DNA of 64,000 nucleotides from DASWJZ01 sp963792885 (GTDB lineage Bacteria > Pseudomonadota > Alphaproteobacteria > Rhizobiales > Afifellaceae): contig CAWBXX010000003.1 in NCBI GenBank assembly GCA_963792885.1, forward strand, positions 62,001 to 126,000. The letters run 5' to 3'. Shown one piece after another: positions 28,969 to 39,601 of the stretch; the stretch's first letter is position 1; each line of letters opens with the position of its first letter. The translations under genes and the position numbers were made by a program. Under the pieces are notes generated by a model, which was given only the letters and a program-made list of their open reading frames with translations, was not told the origin of the DNA and did not search any database.

Positions 28969-29007
28969 TCCCGAAAAGTGGGAACCGGTTTTCGGATGAG
29001 GTCATGC
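28963..29007. repeat. Rhizobiales-type palindromic intergenic repeat
   Basis: An imperfect 45-bp palindrome runs from GCATGATCCCGAAAA to TTTTCGGATGAGGTCATGC, with the centre GTGGGAACCGG. I recognise this sequence from memory as a repeat scattered between genes in rhizobia and relatives; no database was consulted. It fills most of the moaC-moeA gap. I noticed only this copy in the window. It could fold as an RNA hairpin on either strand. Confidence 0.75.
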
Positions 29008-29029
29008 GCAGGCAGAGAGATGGGCTAGG

Positions 29030-30226
29030 ATGAGCCTGCTCCCCGTCGACGAGGCGGTGGCGCGGCTTCTCTCTGGTGTGACGTCGCTTCCCGCCGAGGA
29101 GGTGCCATTGGCTGAGGCGCATGGCCGCGTGCTCGCAGCCGACGTCGCCGCAAGGCTGACGCAGCCGCCCTTCCCCGCCTCCGCCATGGACGGATACGCG
29201 GTCCGCGCCGCGGAGGCGAAGGCTGGCGCGCGTCTCGAGGTGGTCGGCATGTCGCGCGCGGGCGAGCGGTTCTCCGGCGCGCTACGCGCCGGCGAAGCGG
29301 TCCGCATCTTCACCGGCGCGCCGGTGCCGGCAGGCGCGGATGCGATTCTGATCCAGGAGAACGCTAAGCGCGAGGGCGACACCGTCGAGGTTGTCGAGCC
29401 GGTGACGGAGGGCCGCCACATCCGACCCGCTGGCCTCGATTTCCACGAAGGCGACGTGGGCCTCCATGCGGGCGCTCGGCTCGGCCCGCACGCGATCTCG
29501 CTTGCCGCATCCATGGGTTACGCGGCGCTGCCGGTGCGCCGCAGGCCGCGCGTCGCGATCCTCGCGAACGGCGACGAGCTGGTGCCGCCAGGCACGAAGC
29601 CAGGGCCCGACCAGATCGTCTCGTCGAACGGTATCGGCCTCGCCGCGCTCGTGATGGAGCTCGGCGGCGAGCCGGTCGATCTCGGCATCGCACCGGACAA
29701 GCGCGATGCGATCGCCGCCTCCGTCGACCGCGCGAAAGACGCAGACATCCTCGTCACGACCGGTGGCGCTTCGGTCGGCGAGCACGACCTCGTGCAGGAT
29801 GCGCTCAAGGACCGCGGCCTGAAGCTCGACTTCTGGCGGATCGCCATGCGGCCCGGCAAGCCGTTGATGGTCGGCCGGCTCGGCGCAATGCACGTGCTTG
29901 GGCTTCCGGGGAACCCGGTCTCGACCTTCGTCTGCGCGCATCTCTTCTTGACGCCGCTCGTCCGCGCCATGCTCGGGCGACCCACGGCCCCCCACCTCGC
30001 GACGGCGAAGCTCCTCAGCCCAATGCCGCAAAACGACAGCCGCCAGGATTACGTCCGCACGCGCCTGACCGAGACCGCAAACGGGCTGGAGGCCACGCCT
30101 TTCGACGTGCAGGATTCGTCGATGCTCTCCACCCTCGCCGCCGCCGACGCGCTGATCGTGCGCCCGATCGGAGCACCCGCTGCGCCTGCCGGCACCACCG
30201 TCCCGGTCCTCCTCCTGAAGCACTGA
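29030..30226 (+). CDS. moeA: Molybdopterin molybdenumtransferase
   Basis: MoeA inserts molybdenum into adenylylated molybdopterin. The 398-residue frame is intact. Domain blocks are FPASAMDGYAVRA, then VRIFTGAPVPAGADA, then VSSNGIGLAAL and TTGGASVGEHDLVQDAL, with GLPGNPVSTFV near the end of the MogA-like domain. It is encoded downstream of moaC on the same strand and is the last gene before lexA, which has its own regulated promoter. Confidence 0.96.
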   Translation: MSLLPVDEAVARLLSGVTSLPAEEVPLAEAHGRVLAADVAARLTQPPFPASAMDGYAVRAAEAKAGARLEVVGMSRAGERFSGALRAGEAVRIFTGAPVPAGADAILIQENAKREGDTVEVVEPVTEGRHIRPAGLDFHEGDVGLHAGARLGPHAISLAASMGYAALPVRRRPRVAILANGDELVPPGTKPGPDQIVSSNGIGLAALVMELGGEPVDLGIAPDKRDAIAASVDRAKDADILVTTGGASVGEHDLVQDALKDRGLKLDFWRIAMRPGKPLMVGRLGAMHVLGLPGNPVSTFVCAHLFLTPLVRAMLGRPTAPHLATAKLLSPMPQNDSRQDYVRTRLTETANGLEATPFDVQDSSMLSTLAAADALIVRPIGAPAAPAGTTVPVLLLKH

Positions 30227-30270
30227 TCAGCGGTTCTACACCCCTTCACGCGAAATTAAGGGGTATTGCG

Positions 30271-30285
30271 GAACAGTCGGTGAAC
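30271..30285 (+). promoter_or_regulatory. LexA operator (SOS box), site 1
   Basis: GAAC-N7-GAAC is an exact match, read on the opposite strand, to the alphaproteobacterial LexA box GTTC-N7-GTTC. It lies 60 bp upstream of the lexA ATG, as expected for autoregulation. A 7-bp inverted repeat (ACCCCTT / AAGGGGT) just upstream may end the moeA transcript. Confidence 0.85.
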
Positions 30286-30296
30286 ATGTAGTGTCC

Positions 30297-30311
30297 GTTC
30301 GTGATTTGTAC
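30297..30311 (+). promoter_or_regulatory. Imperfect second LexA operator, site 2
   Basis: GTTC-N7-GTAC differs from the LexA box by one base in the second half-site and faces opposite to site 1, 11 bp away. It lies 33 bp upstream of the lexA start. A weaker second box would tighten autoregulation; this is inferred from position and sequence only. Confidence 0.5.
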
Positions 30312-30344
30312 ACAAGATCACGTAGCTAGGGGCGAGCCGAAACG

Positions 30345-31055
30345 ATGCTGACGCGTAAGCAACTCGAACTCCTTTTGTTCATCAACGAGCGGCTCAAGGA
30401 GAGCGGAATTCCGCCGTCCTTCGATGAGATGAAGGACGCGCTCGATCTCCGCTCGAAGTCGGGGATTCACCGACTGATCACGGCGCTGGAGGAGCGCGGA
30501 TTCATACGCCGGCTGCCGAATCGGGCGCGCGCGCTCGAAGTGATCCGGCTGCCTGACGCGGTCAATCCGAGCTTCGCGCAGGTGCGCCAGCGCGGTTTCC
30601 GCCCGAACGTCATCGAGGGCCGGCTCGGCAAGGCGCCCGAGCCGCAGCCGCGTCGCGACGAGGCGGCAAACAATTCCGTCGCGATCCCGGTCATGGGCCG
30701 CATCGCGGCGGGCGTGCCGATCTCCGCGATCCAGGTGCACAGCCATTCGATCGGCGTGCCGACGGAGATGCTCGCCGGCGGCGATCATTTCGCGCTCGAA
30801 GTGCGCGGCGATTCGATGATCGATGCAGGCATCCTCGATGGCGACACCATCATCCTGAAGAAGCAGGAAACGGCGAACACCGGGGATATCATCGTCGCAC
30901 TCATCGACGACGAGGAGGCGACGCTGAAGCGCCTTCGCCGCAAGGGCGCATCGATCGCGCTTGAGGCCGCAAACCCGGCGTACAGACGCGCATCTTCGGT
31001 CCGGACCGCGTGCGCATCCAGGGCCGGCTGACGGGGCTTCTGAGGAAGTACCTAG
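30345..31055 (+). CDS. lexA: LexA SOS repressor (two frame breaks near the 3' end)
   Basis: LexA represses DNA-damage genes and cleaves itself when stimulated by RecA filaments. The winged-helix N-domain starts MLTRKQLELLLFI. The cleavage bond is A122-G123 (in RIAAGVPI), with catalytic S157 (RGDSMID) and K195 (ATLKRL). A base is missing near 30981; repaired, the tail reads RIFGPDRVRIQGRLTGLLRKY. An extra C at about 31051 then hides the TAG at 31053-31055. Length after repair is about 236 residues, normal for the family. Its stop shares CTAG with the convergent comEC stop. Confidence 0.95.
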
Positions 31056-33274
31056 CGAAGAGCCTGCCAAGGCCGGGGCGTCGCCGAGCAACTCGTCGTC
31101 ACCCGGAAAGCCGGCGCGCCATCTTCGGAATCGATCCGCGCCGCATGCGCGCCATAGCGTTTGAGCCGCGTGGCGTCGATCACCAGCGGCGCAGCGCAAT
31201 CGGTCGGCGCGACAAGCGGCGTCACGATCACGGTTGCCCGCGCGCAATCCTCGGCGAACGCGATCGGGTCGAGCACATGGCTGACGGTGAGCCCGTCCGC
31301 TGCGGAGAGAAGGCACGCATCGGAATCACAGCGTGTCCCTCCCCGCAGCGTCTTTGCATCCTCCGGCGGATCGCTCTCTTCGTCGAAGAACTGCTCGACC
31401 ACATAGGAGCCGGCCCGCGCACCTGAGACGCGGACCACGCCGCTTGGATCGCGCACTGCGACCGCCTTTCCGTCCGGCGCGACCATGATGTCGGGCGGAT
31501 CGACCAGGAAAGGGATCGAGGCGAGCCCGAGCGCGATCACCGGCAACCCCAGAAGCCGCCAGCGCAACCGCCAGAGGCAGAGCCAAAGCATGCCGGCGAC
31601 GATGAGGAGGAGTGACAGTGGCGCGATGTGCGGCGCCCGCACTTCGGCGCCTGGAAGCGACGCGACCCAAGCCGCGACGGCAAGGAGCGCGTCTATGCCC
31701 CGCCCCATCACCGCGAGTGGCAACGCTTCGAGCCCGAACGGCATTGCGACGAGCGCAAGCAGTCCGAACGGCATGACGACGAGCGAGACAAGTGGCGCGG
31801 CGAGGAGGTTGCCCAGAAGCGAATAGCTCGCGACCCGCTGAAAGTGATAGGCCGCGAACGGCCCGGTCGCGAGACCCGCCACGACCGTCGTCAGCGCGAC
31901 GCCGAGGATGGCCCGCCACCCCGACCGGATCACGCGGAAGCCCGGCAGCAGGTCGGGGTCGGCAAGTCGCGCCACTTGCCGGTCGCGCCAATATTCCCAC
32001 ACCGCGATCAGCGCGACGACAGCGCCGAACGACATCTGGAAACCCGGCTCCATGACGCTCTCAGGCGCAAGTGCGACCACCACGAAAGCTGCGATAGCGA
32101 GATTTCGCATCGAGATCGCTGGGCGGTCGACGAGGATCGCGGCGAAGATGATCGCCGCCATGACGTAGGCGCGCACTGTCGCAGCCCCGCCGCCCGAAAG
32201 CGCGAGATAGATGGTGACCACGATGAGGGCCGCGACCGCCGCCCATTTGCGGATCGGGAAGGCAAGCGCAAGCCGCGGCGACAGCGCGAACAGCGCACGC
32301 AGAACGAAAAACGCCGTGCCCGCCACAAGCATCATGTGCAGCCCGGAAATGGCGAGGATGTGCGCGAGGCCGGCGATCCTTAGGCTCTCCTTCGTGGCCT
32401 CCGAGAGCCCGCTCCGGTCCCCGACCAGGAGCGTTGCGGCGACTGCGCCGGCTTGCCCCGGTTCGGCTGCAATGATCCGCCCGCTGATCGCCGCGCGCAG
32501 GCGCGCGACCGCAAGGTCAGTGGAAAAGCCAGGCGCCGCCTGCTCCATCTTCCAGCCGCCGAGCAGGAATCCGCTCCCGCCGATCCCGTCGAAGAAGGCT
32601 GCGCGATGCGGGTCGTAGCCACCCGGGACGATCGGCCCGCCGACCGGCATCAGCCTGGCCCGCATCGAGATGCGCGCGCCAAGCGGCGGCAGGCCGTAGC
32701 GCTCGGCGAGCGTCAGCCGCACGCGCCGTGGCGTGCGAGCGGAGGCGAAGACGGGGGAAGCAAGCTGATCGAGCACGATGCGCGGTCTGAGCTCTGCGCG
32801 GCCTTCGCTGCTCACCACGCGGCCGGATAGAGCGGCCGAGACCTCTCGCTCGATCTGCGGCCCGTCGAGACAGTCTACGCGGACTTTCGCCACGGCCGCG
32901 CCGGCAAGAAGGATCGCCAGAAACGTGGCGAGCCGCCATGTACGTCCGCGGTGATAGCCGCTCACCGCCGCGACGGCGAAGAGGAATGTCAGAAGCGCGA
33001 GAGCCACGAAGATCGGCTCGCGCGGCAGCGTGAAGTAAGTCGCGGCGCCCGTCGCGAATGCGACCGCGAGCCAGCGGACTCCGGTGCGCTGCTCAAGCTC
33101 CCGCTCGAACGTCGCATGCAGTGTCGCGGCGACATCGCTCCATCGCCACCAGAGCCGCCGCAGCCACGACGCAGCCGAGGGTCCGCGAAACGCAGCTCCG
33201 CGGTGCGTCTGAGAATGTTTATCGCGGGTAGAAGATACGCCGCCAGGTTCGCTCATGCGTCGGGGGGCCCCCAA
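31052..33274 (-). CDS. comEC: ComEC/Rec2 family DNA uptake channel
   Basis: An intact 740-residue polytopic membrane protein. An N-terminal DUF4131 region with early helices and a soluble OB-like part is followed by the ComEC core, marked by AHILAISGLHMMLVAG and ATVRAYVMA. About ten membrane segments are seen. ComEC carries single-stranded DNA across the inner membrane in transformable bacteria. The beta-lactamase-like domain present in some homologues is not recognisable; the last ~130 residues keep only a degenerate soluble domain. No other competence gene is nearby. Confidence 0.92.
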   Translation of the reverse strand: MGAPRRMSEPGGVSSTRDKHSQTHRGAAFRGPSAASWLRRLWWRWSDVAATLHATFERELEQRTGVRWLAVAFATGAATYFTLPREPIFVALALLTFLFAVAAVSGYHRGRTWRLATFLAILLAGAAVAKVRVDCLDGPQIEREVSAALSGRVVSSEGRAELRPRIVLDQLASPVFASARTPRRVRLTLAERYGLPPLGARISMRARLMPVGGPIVPGGYDPHRAAFFDGIGGSGFLLGGWKMEQAAPGFSTDLAVARLRAAISGRIIAAEPGQAGAVAATLLVGDRSGLSEATKESLRIAGLAHILAISGLHMMLVAGTAFFVLRALFALSPRLALAFPIRKWAAVAALIVVTIYLALSGGGAATVRAYVMAAIIFAAILVDRPAISMRNLAIAAFVVVALAPESVMEPGFQMSFGAVVALIAVWEYWRDRQVARLADPDLLPGFRVIRSGWRAILGVALTTVVAGLATGPFAAYHFQRVASYSLLGNLLAAPLVSLVVMPFGLLALVAMPFGLEALPLAVMGRGIDALLAVAAWVASLPGAEVRAPHIAPLSLLLIVAGMLWLCLWRLRWRLLGLPVIALGLASIPFLVDPPDIMVAPDGKAVAVRDPSGVVRVSGARAGSYVVEQFFDEESDPPEDAKTLRGGTRCDSDACLLSAADGLTVSHVLDPIAFAEDCARATVIVTPLVAPTDCAAPLVIDATRLKRYGAHAARIDSEDGAPAFRVTTSCSATPRPWQALR

Positions 33275-33283
33275 CCCCGATGC

Positions 33284-34988
<1,705 letters not shown>

Positions 34989-35092
34989 TCGATGCTTCTT
35001 TGATGCGTCAGGGTCGCGGCCTATCTGGCAAATCGCGGCCGGAAAGCCAAGGCCGGCGGCCTTCAGTTGCGCCAGTCGGCCGAAAACGCGGC

Positions 35093-35522
35093 TCAGGAGA
35101 CCGGCTGCTCGAACTTGCAATCGAGCCGCAGCTCGATCAGCACCTCCGCCGGCCTTTGCTGCCCGCGGACGAGGACGCGGGTGCCGCCCGAGCGTCGGTC
35201 GATGGAGCCTTCGACGATATAGCCGGCGCGCTCCTTCCGGTGGGGCGGAGCCGAACCCGATATCGGAGGCCGTCAGCACTACGATCGGCTGGCTACCAAC
35301 GCCGAACCCGCGCACCCGCCGCGCGGCAAAATCGATCAGCCCGTCGGCCATGACTGCGTTGCCAGGCGGCGGCTGGTCCGCCGTGATCGTGGTTCCGATG
35401 CAGGTGACACGAAGCCGCTCGCTCGGCTTTGGCACGTCGCTGTCTGAGAGACCCGGCGGCGCAGCGACGGCCGCCGTCCCGATCGAGGCACACATTCCTA
35501 AGAAAAGGAATCGCCCGAACAT
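35093..35522 (-). CDS. Small exported hypothetical protein (one frame break)
   Basis: A protein of about 143 residues with a signal peptide (first ~20 residues, ending AAVAA). A compact beta-rich domain follows, with RVTCIGTTI and FAARRVRGFGVG. After a break near 35248 it continues GYIVEGSIDRRSGGTRVLV and ends LDCKFEQPVS. Two Cys residues, one in each half, could form a disulfide. I do not recognise the family. It lies upstream of glnS on the same strand. Confidence 0.6.
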
Positions 35523-35689
35523 CGCGAAAGCTACCACGAGATATCTCGCGAAGCTCGCTGCAGCGCAGCGAGGGCCGGCTGCGGGCGGTGAGTTGGCGGT
35601 GAGCGGCAGCGCACACAGGATTGAATGGCGGTTCCCGGCGACCCCGGTTACTTCACCGAGAAACGGACAAAGATCGCACGGGGGGTAGG

Positions 35690-36076
35690 ATGCAGGAAAT
35701 CACCGCAAACGTGAACTGGCTCGCCGTCATCGTCGGCGCCGTGCTGTCCTTCCTGCTCGGGTGGCTTTGGTATTCGCCCATGCTCTTCGGAAAGAGATGG
35801 GCGGAAGGAGTCGGGGTCGAGCTCGGCAGCGCGAGCGCGATGCCGGTCGGCGCCATGGTCGCGCAGATCGTCGGCATATTCCTGCTCGCGTGGCTCTTCG
35901 GCGTGACGGCGGGGAACAATGCGCTTCTCACCATCATCCTGATCGTGCTGACGATCGTCGCCTTCATCGTCTCAGGCGGCATGTTCGCCAAGAAAAGCAC
36001 GGCCGCGATCCGGATCGAGGCCGGCTACATCGTTGCGATGGGGGTGGTGCTCTTCATCGTCCAGGCGATTTTCTGA
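35690..36076 (+). CDS. DUF1761 family membrane protein
   Basis: A 128-residue protein with four hydrophobic helices. The first carries the family pattern LSFLLGWLWYSPMLFGKRW, typical of DUF1761. Function is unknown. The start ATG at 35690 follows GGGGGG. It stands alone between the divergent hypothetical gene and the convergent GGDEF-EAL gene. Confidence 0.85.
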   Translation: MQEITANVNWLAVIVGAVLSFLLGWLWYSPMLFGKRWAEGVGVELGSASAMPVGAMVAQIVGIFLLAWLFGVTAGNNALLTIILIVLTIVAFIVSGGMFAKKSTAAIRIEAGYIVAMGVVLFIVQAIF

Positions 36077-36130
36077 CCGTCAGCGCGCTCAAATCCATGC
36101 TGCGATGCGGCGAGGGATGCCGCGAAAGCT

Positions 36131-37985
36131 TCAGGCAACGCGCCACGAAGACGTGCTTGCGGCCGCGGGCATTGGCTGCCCGTACGCCTTCATTCGTTCG
36201 GTCGTTTCCTCGAATGACGCGGGCCGGAAGTAGTGGAACCCCTGACCGAGAACACAGCCGATCTCCCGCAGGCGGTCGGCTTGCTCTGGGGTCTCGATGC
36301 CCTCTGCGACGACGCGCATGCCGAGCTTCCTGGCGATGTCGATAAGCGCGGACACGATCGCTTCGCCGGCGGTGTCGCCGACGAGGCGGTCAACGAAGCA
36401 CTTGTCGATTTTGATGATGTCGACCGGGAAGGTCAGCAGATGCGTGAGCGACGCGTAGCCCGTCCCGAAATCGTCAAGCGCCACGCGGAGTCCGAGCGCG
36501 CGGAGGCGCTCAACCTCGTTCGCGACCACGTTGTCGTGGCCGCCGACGAGCACTGTTTCCGTCACCTCGAGCACCACGTGATCGAGCGGAACGTCGACGG
36601 CGTGGAAGGTTTCGGTGATGCGGGTCGAGACGTCCCCGCCCTGGAAATCGGCCATGGAGACGTTGAGCCCGACATGCTGGAACGGAATCCCCATGTCGAT
36701 CCAAGCGCGCACGTCGGCCGCGACCTTCTTGAACATCACGTCGGTCAGGCGGCGGACGACGCGCGGCTCTCTAAGCGCTTCCTGAAAATACCCAGCGGCA
36801 ATCACCGCGCCGTCGTGATCCGCGAGCCGCGCCAGCGCCTCGACGGCGACGATCTTCCGCGTGTCGAGGTCAAGAATTGGCTGGTAGTGAGCGAGGATTC
36901 GCTCCTCGTTCAGCGCCAATTCCACCTCGTGGATGCGCTGGAGCCGCCGAGTCATCGCAGCGCGGAGACGCGCATTGTATTCGATGAACCGGCCGCGGCC
37001 GCTGTCCTTCGAATTCGTAGAGAGCGAGGTCGGCGTTCTGCCGAAGCGTGTCGATATCCTGCCCGTCGCGCCCGAAAAGCGCCCCGCCGATCGTGACGTG
37101 CGGGACGATGGTGTGGCCTTCGCAGGTGAACGGCGTCTCCATGCTGGTGAGGACCCGATCGGCCATTTGGGCGAGGCGGGTCGCCGGGAGGCAGTCGTCG
37201 AGGATGACGATGAACTCGTCGCCGCCTATCCGGCACGCGGCGCCCGGACGGGCCGTTTCCGCAAGACGATGTGCCACCTGCCGGATCAGCTCGTCGCCGA
37301 CGGCATGACCGAGTGCGTCGTTGGTGATCTTCAGGTTGTCGATGTCGATGAGGAGAAGCCCCAGGCCCGCTGGCGACCGTTCGACCTTGTGCTTCATTAG
37401 CGTGTCAGCATGGAAGCGGTTCGGCAGGCCGGTCAATGTGTCGTAGTAGGCAAGTTCATGGTTCCGGGCGCTGATCTCCATTTGCTCGAGCGCAATGGCA
37501 CAAACTTGCACGCAGGTTTCGACCGCCAGCCGCTCGACGCGTGTCGGCCCCCAATTCTTGCGGTAGTAGAGCGCGAAGGTGCCAATCACGCGTCCGCCGC
37601 GAGCCTTGATCGGCGTCGACCAGCACGCCTTGAGCCCGAGCGGCTCGACCATTCCTTTGTACTTGTGCCACAGCGGATCCGTCGAAATGTTCTCCACCAG
37701 CACCGGCTCGCCGCGGAAGGCAGCAGAACCGCACGAGCCCTCCATTGGGCCGATGGATAGACCTTCGAGCGCCGACGAGTAGCTTTCGGGAAGGCCCGGC
37801 GACGCGACGGGATGAATCCGCCCTTCCCGGTCGACGGAGAGAACCGAGCAGATGGCTTCCGGCGCGACTGCTTCGATCCGGCGGCAAAGGGTATCCGCCA
37901 CCAGGCGGAGCGGTTCACCATAGGCGACCATCTCCAGAATCTCGTTCTGGATCGCCTGAAGGCGCGGCTCTCTGACAGAGACCAT
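36131..37985 (-). CDS. GAF-GGDEF-EAL cyclic-di-GMP signalling protein (one frame break)
   Basis: A cytoplasmic protein of about 618 residues. A GAF sensor domain (about 1-170; SCGSAAFRGEPVLVENI) is followed by a diguanylate cyclase domain with an intact GGDEF (RIGGDEFIVIL, about residue 258). An EAL phosphodiesterase domain keeps the EAL residues (VAVEALARL) and the metal site DDFGTGYASL. A base is missing near 37006, between the two catalytic domains. Both active sites look complete, so it may make or degrade c-di-GMP depending on signal. It is divergent from gltX. Confidence 0.92.
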
Positions 37986-38184
37986 CCGATACCCGCGTGA
38001 ATTGAGCGTCCGTTATCACTCGGACGCAAATCTGACGAATTCCTTACTACCGAACGCTTCATTTTTGACCCGCCGGGGTGGACGCCGCCGTTCCGCCCCG
38101 GCCTTTCGCGGGCCGATGGGCAGGGGCCTGCCACCGCGCTGCCCGCCGTGATAGAGGGGCCGCACCCCAATTCCGGCCGGCCAA

Positions 38185-39600
38185 ATGTCTTCCTCCGTCG
38201 TCACCCGCTTCGCGCCCTCGCCCACCGGCTTCCTCCACATCGGCGGAGCGCGGACGGCTCTCTTCAACTGGCTCTACGCCAGGCACACCGGCGGCAGGAT
38301 GCTGCTTCGGATCGAAGACACCGACCGCGAGCGCTCAACCGACGCGGCGATCGCCGCAATCCTCGAGGGGCTGACTTGGCTCGGGCTCACCTGGGACGGC
38401 GAAGCTGTGCACCAATTCGCGCTCGCTGCGCGGCATCGCGAGGTTGCTGAAGAGCTGGTGCGCCGCGGCAGAGCCTACCGCGCCTACGAGACGCCGGAGG
38501 AGCTTGCGGCCATGCGCGAGAAGGCAAAGGCTGAAGGCCGCTTCGCGCGCTACGACGGCTTCTGGCGCGACCGCGATCCGAGCGAGGCGCCAGCTGGCTC
38601 GCCGTACGTGGTCCGCATCAAGGCGCCGCTCGACGGCGAGACCGTGATCCAGGACCATGTGCAGGGCCGCGTCGCCTTCCCCAACAAGGATCTCGACGAC
38701 TTCATCATCCTGCGCTCCGACGGCACACCGACCTACATGCACGCCGTCGTCGTCGACGACCACGACATGGGGATCACACATGTCATCCGTGGAGATGACC
38801 ATCTGACCAACGCCGGGCGGCAGACGATCATCTACGAGGCGATGGGCTGGCCGGTTCCCGATTGGGCGCACCTGCCGCTGATTCACGGGCCGGATGGCGC
38901 CAAGCTCTCCAAGCGCCACGGCGCGCTGGGAGTCGATGCCTATCGTGCCATGGGATACCTGCCGGAGGCGCTCAGGAACTATCTCGCGCGGCTCGGCTGG
39001 GCGCACGGGGACGACGAGATCTTCTCCACCGAGCAGGCAACGGAGTGGTTCGAGCTTTCCGACATCAACAAGGCGGCGGCACGCTTCGATTTCGAGCGGC
39101 TCAGGAACCTGAACGGCCACTACATCCGCGAGATGGACAACGCCGAGCTGCTGGAGCGGCTCGCCGCGATCCTGCCCGATATAGACAGCGGCGCCGCGCT
39201 TGTCGCGCGGCTCGACGCGATCCGCCCGCAGCTCCTGGCGCTGATGCCGGCGCTGAAGGAGCGGGCGAAGACACTGGTCGAGCTTGCGCACTCCGCGGGG
39301 TTCCTGATTGCGGAGCGCCCTCTGCAACTCGACGAGAAGGCGACCGCGCTCCTGGACGCGGAGGCGCGGCCGCGCCTCGGGCGGCTCGCCGACGCGCTCG
39401 CCGCACGTAAGTGGGAGCACGACGTGCTCGAAAGCGCAGCGCGGGACTTCGCCGAGGAGGAAGGCGTGAAGCTCGGCAAGGTGGCACAGCCGCTCCGCGC
39501 CGCGCTGACCGGGAGCGCGGCCTCCCCTCCGATCTTCGACGTGCTGCTGGCGCTCGGCCGCGAGGAGAGCCTCGCTCGGATCAGGGACCAGGCGGCGTAG
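38185..39600 (+). CDS. gltX: Glutamyl-tRNA synthetase
   Basis: Intact 471-residue class I synthetase that charges tRNA-Glu. The HIGH-type motif is APSPTGFLHIGGARTALFNW (about residues 9-28) and the KMSKS loop is KLSKRHGA. Alphaproteobacteria often have two such enzymes, one acting on tRNA-Gln; with glnS present nearby, this one is probably the discriminating form, but that is inference. The stop is 1 bp from the convergent lpxB stop. Confidence 0.96.
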   Translation: MSSSVVTRFAPSPTGFLHIGGARTALFNWLYARHTGGRMLLRIEDTDRERSTDAAIAAILEGLTWLGLTWDGEAVHQFALAARHREVAEELVRRGRAYRAYETPEELAAMREKAKAEGRFARYDGFWRDRDPSEAPAGSPYVVRIKAPLDGETVIQDHVQGRVAFPNKDLDDFIILRSDGTPTYMHAVVVDDHDMGITHVIRGDDHLTNAGRQTIIYEAMGWPVPDWAHLPLIHGPDGAKLSKRHGALGVDAYRAMGYLPEALRNYLARLGWAHGDDEIFSTEQATEWFELSDINKAAARFDFERLRNLNGHYIREMDNAELLERLAAILPDIDSGAALVARLDAIRPQLLALMPALKERAKTLVELAHSAGFLIAERPLQLDEKATALLDAEARPRLGRLADALAARKWEHDVLESAARDFAEEEGVKLGKVAQPLRAALTGSAASPPIFDVLLALGREESLARIRDQAA

Positions 39601-39601
39601 G

